From IMG/VR virus record IMGVR_UViG_3300017743_000020, positions 1-48,310 of that record: a DNA stretch of 48,310 nt; one strand, written 5' to 3'. The position numbers and the translations under genes are program-made. Positions 41,134 to 46,655 of this stretch are shown piece after piece. Position 1 is the first letter of the stretch. Each line of letters opens with the position of its first letter. The notes beneath the pieces were generated by a model. That model was not told the DNA's origin. It worked only from the letters and a program-made list of their open reading frames with translations, and made no database searches. The DNA comes from a virus.

Positions 41134-41172
41134 TTAGCAGCTACCGCAGTAGCCATTACAATATTCGCACAT
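41134..41172 (-). CDS. Candidate micro-ORF, 12-aa four-cysteine peptide
   Basis: On the minus strand an ATG at 41172 opens MCEYCNGYCGSC and a TAA stop. The spacing C-x2-C-x3-C-x2-C would suit one zinc or iron ion. It is the last frame before the terminator and overlaps the end of the 64-aa gene in another frame; the bases before it (AACTAAAAG) are A-rich, as for other starts here. Chance cannot be excluded for so short a frame. Confidence 0.3.
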   Translation of the reverse strand: MCEYCNGYCGSC

Positions 41173-41350
41173 CTTTTAGTTTTTTTATTGTTTGACATTT
41201 TTCATATTCTTCTTCACCTTCAAAGTATCTTAATAATACTTCTGGATCTTCATGATCAACAGGTAAATAAAACATTTTATTTTTAGACAACTCATCATAA
41301 GTTGTTTTGCCTATCATTAAATTATAGGCATTTAACCAAGAGCTTCTCAA
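41156..41350 (-). CDS. Small protein with EEYEKC motif, 64 aa
   Basis: A 64-aa protein with WLNAYNLMIGKTTYDELSKN at the start and PEVLLRYFEGEEEYEKC in the second half. The pairing of a D/P-x3-L-x2-YFE helix with E-YEKC recurs in small phage and Bacteroidota proteins that I recall but cannot name, and is reminiscent of UVR-type helices. The frame opens with a TTG at 41350 that overlaps the upstream stop (TTGA). An in-frame ATG at 41317 is the alternative, but it would drop the conserved-looking WLNAYNL. Confidence 0.65.
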   Translation of the reverse strand: MRSSWLNAYNLMIGKTTYDELSKNKMFYLPVDHEDPEVLLRYFEGEEEYEKCQTIKKLKDVRIL

Positions 41351-41502
41351 AATCTTATAGTGACTCCGACTGATAGTGTGACAGCACCAACCGCTATTGC
41401 TAATTCATTTGGCCCAAACTTTGGTTTTTGCTTATGCCATATCATATTAGTGCTAGCCATTGTAATCATGCCTATTCCTCCTATTATCATTAACTTTTTC
41501 AT
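41347..41502 (-). CDS. Small membrane protein, 51 aa
   Basis: The ATG at 41502 overlaps the stop of the ribonucleotide reductase (ATGA), and the TGA at 41347-41349 overlaps the next start. The 51 residues have two short hydrophobic stretches (KLMIIGGIGMITMAS and LAIAVGAVTLSVGVTI) around a polar turn (HKQKPKFGPNE), so a small hairpin membrane protein is likely. No family is recognised. Tight coupling on both sides supports a real gene. Confidence 0.6.
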   Translation of the reverse strand: MKKLMIIGGIGMITMASTNMIWHKQKPKFGPNELAIAVGAVTLSVGVTIRF

Positions 41503-43361
41503 ACTATCTCACATGCGCCTCCTGCACAAGCTAATTCACCAGCTAGATCAGTTTCATCTTCAACTTCTACTATATCAGTAAGACTAACATCAGTTAAACT
41601 TTTCATCATAGTTTCGTATTTAGATTTATCTATATCTTCAAATGGTGCTTGAGTGTATGTACCACCATCATAAGGTAATACAGATAGTCCGTTGTAATAA
41701 TCCCTATTTTCCCACATCCAATCACCTGCTTTATCCCACTCATCTTCTTTTAAACTAACAGTAGCTGAAACATTGTGAGTATTACTACCACGCTTGTGAC
41801 CTGGTTTAACCCATTCAGTTGCTACTTTCTTTATACGTTCAAGCAAATCAAATGGTGATTCAGTTCTAAGTATAGCATTAGCTGGAGCTTTTTGTGGTAT
41901 ACTAATTACAGCAGTATCATGAGGTCTAAAGTATTCATCTTCAATTAAATCAGGATGGTTTTCAACTAAGTATTTATACATACTTTCGTTTTTACCAACT
42001 CTAACTCTACGGACATAATAATCATTATGCCATGCGTGAATACCAGATGAAGTTCCTAGTGCCAGAGATGTTGTCCCAGCAGGCTTCACGGTTGTACATC
42101 TAGCTGCGGGTTTAATACCAATTAACTTAGCTAGTTTTTTGTTTTGGTTTACTACTATATCTGCAGCTTCCTTCATATCCAACTGCAGCACAGCGGCAGA
42201 GCCTATTCCTGTCATTGATACACCTATAAGGGCGTCCTTCTCTGTCGTATCTTTCCATACATCTCTTAAATAATGAAAGTCAGTGTAGCCTGCCTGTAGT
42301 GTACCTATAAAAGAAGCTACTTGACATCTCTTGTTAAAATCATTTTGATCTACTATATCACTAGCGTTTACTTCACATAGGTTGCAAAACTGAAAAGGTC
42401 TTAATGCTATTTCACAACAGGGGTTAGTTCCCCAGTCTTTATCATTATTAAAATAAATACCTGGTTCACCTGCACCTGAAAGCTCAACACGCTTCCATAG
42501 ATCCATAAAAAATTGTTTACTTATTTTATGTCTCATTAATACAGCTGAGTTGTTAGCGCGACCTCGTTGAGGTGCCTCTTCCCACCAGTGACCTGACTTA
42601 CAACCTATCATAGCTTCGTCGTCTGCAGAAAACAAACTAATTAAAGCTGCTCTACGTATACCACCCGCTAATACAGCATCAGCTATATGACAAACAATAT
42701 CGTGAGCTTGTATTGTAGTTAATTTATCTCCGTCTTCTACATCTTGTAGTATTCCTTGTACTTTTACAACACACTCTTTTAAAGGTTGTGGACCTGGCGC
42801 TTTGCCACCAGACGTAACTAATTGTGCGCCCTTTGGTCTTATATCAGAATAATCAAATATAATCTTAGATGATCTCTTAGAGCCCATATAAGATGTGATT
42901 AATATCTTTATTGCGTCAGCCCAGCCTTCAATACTGTCACCAATTAAATGTCTTCTAGTTCTTTTACTATAAGGTTGGTTAACTGCAGGTAACTTATCAA
43001 CGTGATGTCGTTGAACAGAGTAACCTACACCAGTACCACCTAGTAATAAAAACATTATTTCATGGAAACACTCAGTGCTATCAATAGGTAGATAAGCACA
43101 ATTATAAACTCTATTAGGCGAGATTTCAATTGGTTTACCTCCGAACTGTAGCGAACGCATACTTGGTAAAACTTTCTTTTCATATACTAATTTATAAGCT
43201 TTTTCAATAGACTCAGCAAGATCAGGATATTTCTTAATGTGCATGTTCTTGTTTCTAGTAACTAGTTCTTCCCATGTTTCTCTTCTATTTAATTCTGGTA
43301 TGTACTTAGCATACTTCATATAAACAGTTATATCACTTAGTATCTTATTGCTTATCTCCAT
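41499..43361 (-). CDS. nrdJ: Class II (adenosylcobalamin-dependent) ribonucleotide reductase
   Basis: Reduces ribonucleotides to deoxyribonucleotides for phage DNA synthesis, using a radical made from B12. The 620-aa monomeric-type enzyme has a glycine turn GGTGVGYSVQ (108-117), an N-terminal redox Cys (NCAYLPI, C88), the finger-loop N-x-C-x-E signature NPCCE (N313, C315, E317; C315 is the probable thiyl radical site), FCNLCEVN (325-332), and a C-terminal redox pair C612-x4-C617 (CAGGAC). The C-terminal CX4C is as in the Lactobacillus leichmannii enzyme. Having no NrdB partner nearby fits class II. It needs host or environmental B12 and works with or without oxygen. It belongs to the coupled nucleotide operon. 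Confidence 0.92.
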   Translation of the reverse strand: MEISNKILSDITVYMKYAKYIPELNRRETWEELVTRNKNMHIKKYPDLAESIEKAYKLVYEKKVLPSMRSLQFGGKPIEISPNRVYNCAYLPIDSTECFHEIMFLLLGGTGVGYSVQRHHVDKLPAVNQPYSKRTRRHLIGDSIEGWADAIKILITSYMGSKRSSKIIFDYSDIRPKGAQLVTSGGKAPGPQPLKECVVKVQGILQDVEDGDKLTTIQAHDIVCHIADAVLAGGIRRAALISLFSADDEAMIGCKSGHWWEEAPQRGRANNSAVLMRHKISKQFFMDLWKRVELSGAGEPGIYFNNDKDWGTNPCCEIALRPFQFCNLCEVNASDIVDQNDFNKRCQVASFIGTLQAGYTDFHYLRDVWKDTTEKDALIGVSMTGIGSAAVLQLDMKEAADIVVNQNKKLAKLIGIKPAARCTTVKPAGTTSLALGTSSGIHAWHNDYYVRRVRVGKNESMYKYLVENHPDLIEDEYFRPHDTAVISIPQKAPANAILRTESPFDLLERIKKVATEWVKPGHKRGSNTHNVSATVSLKEDEWDKAGDWMWENRDYYNGLSVLPYDGGTYTQAPFEDIDKSKYETMMKSLTDVSLTDIVEVEDETDLAGELACAGGACEIV

Positions 43362-43548
43362 CGCTTGTTTCTTTTACTTTGTTTTTAACTTTACCTAAAG
43401 CATCTTCATATTCTGACATATGCTTCATTGTTTCTAATGTACCAAATGATACTGTTCTTAAGTATTCAACCTCAGTATACAAATGCTGAACTACATTTGT
43501 TAGTGATTGAACTTTATTTTTCATTTCTATTAAAGTCTGCTCTTTCAT
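43345..43548 (-). CDS. Small coiled-coil protein, 67 aa
   Basis: A 67-aa helical protein (MKNKVQSLTNVVQHLYTEVEYLRTV) with heptad-like spacing and a charged tail. It overlaps its upstream neighbour (ATGA at 43545-43548) and the start of the reductase gene by 17 bases. Short coiled-coil proteins of this kind are common in T7-like marine phages; the role is unknown. Confidence 0.7.
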   Translation of the reverse strand: MKEQTLIEMKNKVQSLTNVVQHLYTEVEYLRTVSFGTLETMKHMSEYEDALGKVKNKVKETSDGDKQ

Positions 43549-43679
43549 CTTCCTTGTCCTATATATTTTTTCTTATAGTTAACACTATTTTTTGAATTAG
43601 ATGTTTTACTTTTAGAGTGAACACCAGGTCTTTTTCTACGGGTTCTTTCTCGATACGGTAATAACGTTAGTTTCGCCAT
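43545..43679 (-). CDS. Small basic protein with YKKKYIGQGR end, 44 aa
   Basis: The ATG at 43679 opens a 44-aa Arg/Lys-rich frame (LTLLPYRERTRRKRPGVHSK) ending VNYKKKYIGQGR. The RPGVHSK...NYKKKY-GQGR pattern is one I recall as a recurrent small ORF in marine phages of many families. It is extremely basic and may bind nucleic acid. It overlaps the 64-aa gene upstream by 44 bases and the coiled-coil gene downstream by 4 bases. Confidence 0.75.
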   Translation of the reverse strand: MAKLTLLPYRERTRRKRPGVHSKSKTSNSKNSVNYKKKYIGQGR

Positions 43680-43830
43680 ATTTTTTTGAATATTTAATTA
43701 AGTCTTTATATTTTAAATAACCTTTAGCTTCAATACTCCAGTCTATGAACTTCTGTAATTGACGCTCGGCATATTTTCTTCTTGCTAAATCTTTTCTTTC
43801 CCAAGAATTAAGCTCACGGTTTCGTCGCAT
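43636..43830 (-). CDS. Hypothetical protein, 64 aa
   Basis: A 64-aa basic helical protein (MRRNRELNSWERKDLARRKY, then FIDWSIEAKGYLKYKDLIKY). No family is recognised. It overlaps the endonuclease gene by 46 bases and the 44-aa gene by 44 bases, both in other frames, yet it is the only frame that fills 43680-43784. Such long overlaps at both ends are unusual even for phage. Confidence 0.6.
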   Translation of the reverse strand: MRRNRELNSWERKDLARRKYAERQLQKFIDWSIEAKGYLKYKDLIKYSKKYGETNVITVSRKNP

Positions 43831-44240
43831 TCCTTTTGATTTTGAGGTTTATATAACGAATACTGCGGCATTTTATATGCAATATATTTTTTAAATAATT
43901 TCCAACGTATTGGGAAAGACTCGTTAGGTCTACCTTTACATTCAATGATGAAGTTATCTCCAATAAAATCAGGCGTATAACGTATGCCGCGTATTTTTTT
44001 ATCGCTTCTATCTTTAAACTCTCCTTTAGAGTTTGCTTGTCTTTCATAACATTTATTTTTAAAGTTAAAAGAAGGGACAAGCTCGTAAGTTTGCCCCTCA
44101 TATTTAGCCTTTATCTTAGCTTTTTTTAAAGCTATGTACATGTATTTTTCAAGACCTGACTGAAACGTTATGCCGTCGTGTTTGACCTTTTTAGATCTAA
44201 CAGGACCTTGTTTCTTATACCGGCGAGATCGCATCTTCAT
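43785..44240 (-). CDS. Endonuclease I-like Holliday junction resolvase
   Basis: Resolves branched DNA during replication and packaging. The PD-(D/E)xK core follows phage T7 endonuclease I: E31 in FQSGLEKYMYIALKKAKI, D91 in RGIRYTPDF, and E100-x-K102 in FIIECKGR; T7 has D55, E65 and K67 with nearly the same spacing. A basic helix follows (PIRWKLFKKYIAYKMPQYSL). The length of 151 aa is close to T7 gp3 (149). I chose the ATG at 44240 (A-rich GAAGAAA before it); a GTG at 44270 would add 10 residues and overlap more of the upstream gene. Confidence 0.87.
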   Translation of the reverse strand: MKMRSRRYKKQGPVRSKKVKHDGITFQSGLEKYMYIALKKAKIKAKYEGQTYELVPSFNFKNKCYERQANSKGEFKDRSDKKIRGIRYTPDFIGDNFIIECKGRPNESFPIRWKLFKKYIAYKMPQYSLYKPQNQKECDETVSLILGKEKI

Positions 44241-44598
44241 TTTCTTCGCCTGGTAAAGGTGAGTTAACACCTAGTATATTCTCATCATCCCAGTCTAATT
44301 GAGCTGACGAAGCATGTGATGGATGTGGTGGTCTAAAACTAGCTTTATTAACTTCTTCAATAGCTTCATTAACAGACTTATCATTAAGCTCTTCTTTAGC
44401 AGCTTGAATATAAAGTATAGCATCCATTAACTCTTCTTGAACATCGTTTAAATATCCAGCTAAATCTTTATGTCCACCTGTTCTTTCATCGTGTAATGTT
44501 CTACCATACTTAGCATAGCCAACATCTGATCTTGTAACGAACTTATCGCAGACTCTTTCTACAACAGGATCTCTGAATAATATAGTCTTACTTTTCAT
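44215..44598 (-). CDS. MazG-like nucleotide pyrophosphohydrolase-type protein
   Basis: A 127-aa helical protein with VGYAKYGRTLHD followed by the metal-binding EELMDAILYI (E55, E56, D59), the pattern of all-alpha NTP pyrophosphohydrolases that cleave non-canonical or excess dNTPs to dNMP and pyrophosphate. The C-terminal 50 residues are Pro/Ser/Asp/Glu-rich and look disordered. The ATG at 44598 sits inside the end of the upstream gene (11-base overlap); a TTG 9 bases further up is less likely. It lies directly behind a gene with its own MazG domain. Confidence 0.7.
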   Translation of the reverse strand: MKSKTILFRDPVVERVCDKFVTRSDVGYAKYGRTLHDERTGGHKDLAGYLNDVQEELMDAILYIQAAKEELNDKSVNEAIEEVNKASFRPPHPSHASSAQLDWDDENILGVNSPLPGEENEDAISPV

Positions 44599-45448
44599 CT
44601 TTAACAAATGTTCCGTTAACCATTTTACCAGTACGTTTAGATATTACCTTGTATGCTGCATCTATACACTCTTCAATAGTTGTACCGCTTAAATGAGCCA
44701 TGTTAGTTAATACTACTACCATATCACCTATAGCATCGACTATTTCAGGCTGATCTTGCTTTAGTATAGCACGACCTAGTTCACCAGCTTCTTCCATTAA
44801 TTTACAAAACTGAGTCTTTTTATCGCCTTTAGTATATAAACCTCTTTCGCCTGCCCAGTCTCTTATCTTTTGAAACCTTTCGCTATCATCATTATCATAT
44901 CTCCAATTACCATTTCTATTAGACCTGTTATTTAGAGTATCAAAGTATGCTTGATAAGCATCTTTTTCTGCTTGGCCTTTAACTTGAAAATATTTAGCAA
45001 ATGCTTTATTATATATATAACATCTCTCCATTGTGTATTGAGACGTTGTTACGTTATTCATTATCCAATCAATAGTGTCCATATTAATTTCAAATGTACC
45101 GTGTGTTGTTTCCCACGTTTTACCCATATTATCCATTAGTCTACCTTTTAATTTAGACTCAGGACAAGGGAACGTAGAAGTCTGCTCTGTCGCGTTTATG
45201 TGCATTGTATTAGATTTTATTTTATTAATATATAGATCTTTATATTTTTGTCTGTCAACCCTATAGCCGTAAGACTGTTGAAGTTCTAACTCGCGGTCAG
45301 ATATATAATCTATATCTGTACTTTGCTCTAGAACTTCTATTTCGTCTAAGTCATAACCTTGCTGGTCAACAACTCTAGATATAAGATCACGTGTAACACC
45401 TATTTTTTTACCCGGTATATGGTATAAATAATAATTAATTTTATCCAT
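44588..45448 (-). CDS. GIY-YIG-like / MazG fusion protein
   Basis: A 286-aa protein with two recognisable parts. Residues 1-75 resemble a GIY-YIG nuclease domain: YYLYHIPGKKIGVTRDLISR (tyrosines, then the conserved Arg at 25) and an ELELQQSYGYRVD helix with a candidate catalytic Glu at 53. Residues 187-285 are a MazG-type pyrophosphohydrolase: KLMEEAGELG (E219, E220, E223), then EIVDAIGDM (E235, D238, D242). The link (76-186) contains a THGTFEINMDTIDWIM segment I cannot place. MazG cleaves (d)NTPs or ppGpp-like molecules. The nuclease half may be degenerate. The start overlaps thymidylate synthase-type gene's stop (ATGGATAA). Confidence 0.8.
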   Translation of the reverse strand: MDKINYYLYHIPGKKIGVTRDLISRVVDQQGYDLDEIEVLEQSTDIDYISDRELELQQSYGYRVDRQKYKDLYINKIKSNTMHINATEQTSTFPCPESKLKGRLMDNMGKTWETTHGTFEINMDTIDWIMNNVTTSQYTMERCYIYNKAFAKYFQVKGQAEKDAYQAYFDTLNNRSNRNGNWRYDNDDSERFQKIRDWAGERGLYTKGDKKTQFCKLMEEAGELGRAILKQDQPEIVDAIGDMVVVLTNMAHLSGTTIEECIDAAYKVISKRTGKMVNGTFVKDEK

Positions 45449-46127
45449 ATGTTCTAGCTCTTGATGTTAGCGGGTTTTGTTCAGGTAATTTATCATTATA
45501 AATATGTAGGTTATGCGCAAAATGATAGTATGTACCCATATCGTATTCTGTTCTTTCTGATACTAACTCTTGCAGTTTACTGAAACAGTATTGATCATTA
45601 CAAAAGCCATACCATAAGTCATTAGATCGCATTACAACACACATATTTAATTTGTCTTTCACAACTGTAAATTGCACAGCATAAGTACAAGGCGTATCAT
45701 ATTTATATTTAGATATTTCTTTACCATCATATATAGATATTGACGCTTGCCTAGTATCAGGATTATCTTTTAATTGTGCTATAACTTTATCTAGTTGCCA
45801 ACCTCTTTCCCATTGCCAACCATAATTAGAATTAACATTACCGTTGCCATCAGACATTCGCTGCCATATCTGAGGTATCTTACCGTATATTTCACCGAGT
45901 TTAGCTGTTGATCTATCACCTGATAAATACCATTGCCATTCGGCTTCGGCATATTCCATGTTGAACTCGCGCTTTTCATTAGCAATCATTCGTTCCCATG
46001 GCCTTTCAATAATGAAGCCTTGATTAAACATAGCTTTAGTACCTGCAAAGTCTATACCTTCATAGGGTATTGTGCCGTAGTAAAAATCAAAGGCTTCGCT
46101 AGCATTATTAAATGTTAGTTGTCTCAT
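45441..46127 (-). CDS. ThyA-family thymidylate synthase or pyrimidine hydroxymethylase
   Basis: Transfers a one-carbon unit from methylene-tetrahydrofolate to dUMP or dCMP. Motifs: NSNYGWQWERG (99-109), RQASISIYD, DTPCTYAVQF with the catalytic Cys C147, RSNDLWYGFCNDQY (167-180), and HFAHNLHIYND (202-212). At 228 aa it is shorter than E. coli ThyA (264). The loop around NDQY (N177-D178) differs from the usual PFNIA of ThyA; Asn versus Asp there separates uracil from cytosine use, so dUMP methylation, dUMP hydroxymethylation and dCMP hydroxymethylation all remain possible. It overlaps both neighbours in the operon. Confidence 0.88.
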   Translation of the reverse strand: MRQLTFNNASEAFDFYYGTIPYEGIDFAGTKAMFNQGFIIERPWERMIANEKREFNMEYAEAEWQWYLSGDRSTAKLGEIYGKIPQIWQRMSDGNGNVNSNYGWQWERGWQLDKVIAQLKDNPDTRQASISIYDGKEISKYKYDTPCTYAVQFTVVKDKLNMCVVMRSNDLWYGFCNDQYCFSKLQELVSERTEYDMGTYYHFAHNLHIYNDKLPEQNPLTSRARTYG

Positions 46128-46399
46128 TTAAATAAAACCTTAAATTGTTTTAAATCATTAGCGCAGCTATCCAAGCTTCTAACCATTTGCATATAGAAGA
46201 AAGCATAATCACTATCTAATGTACCTTCTTCATATTGTTCTTCAAACATGTCTTCAAGCATTCTTGATCTAGTTTGAATAAATTCTAATCTCATATCATA
46301 CTGAGTAGAGTTAACTCTTACATGATCTGATGTGAAAGATAGTAATGAAAACATTACTACTAATATTAACGTTGTCTTTTTCATATTTATATTATCCAT
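46124..46399 (-). CDS. Hypothetical exported protein with signal peptide, 91 aa
   Basis: The N-terminus (MKKTTLILVVMFSLLSFTS) is a typical signal peptide, followed by about 65 mostly helical acidic residues with one Cys (SLDSCAND). It should be exported to the periplasm, or anchored if uncleaved; there is no lipobox. The ATG at 46399 overlaps the upstream stop in ATGGATAA, as at 45448; an ATG at 46384 just before the signal peptide is equally likely. An exported small protein in a phage early operon could act in superinfection exclusion; that is only a guess. Confidence 0.7.
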   Translation of the reverse strand: MDNINMKKTTLILVVMFSLLSFTSDHVRVNSTQYDMRLEFIQTRSRMLEDMFEEQYEEGTLDSDYAFFYMQMVRSLDSCANDLKQFKVLFK

Positions 46400-46655
46400 T
46401 TGGTTTCGTATTTAAATTGTAATAGTGCCGATATAACTCAAATATTTTAGGATATATCTCTGCTCTATTGTAATCTCCTGGGCTAATCATTTCTTTATTG
46501 TTTGCAACGATTCGTATTTTCCAAGATCCAACATCAAAGCCTGGTGTAGCAGCTATTGCTCCTATTTTAATCCCATGATTAACACACCACCTATATGCTT
46601 CTTTATCTTCTTTAGTCCATTTAACTTCGTCAAACGTAAACTTCTTTAGTCCCAA
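46392..46655 (-). CDS. Hypothetical protein, 87 aa
   Basis: A small soluble protein: an acidic/helical start (FDEVKWTKEDKEAYRWCVNH), a strand pair (GSWKIRIVANNK) and a Tyr-rich end (RAEIYPKIFELYRHYYNLNT). It looks like a compact alpha/beta protein that I cannot place. It overlaps the primase-helicase by 10 bases and the next gene by 8, so it is translated within the replication operon. Confidence 0.7.
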   Translation of the reverse strand: MGLKKFTFDEVKWTKEDKEAYRWCVNHGIKIGAIAATPGFDVGSWKIRIVANNKEMISPGDYNRAEIYPKIFELYRHYYNLNTKPNG

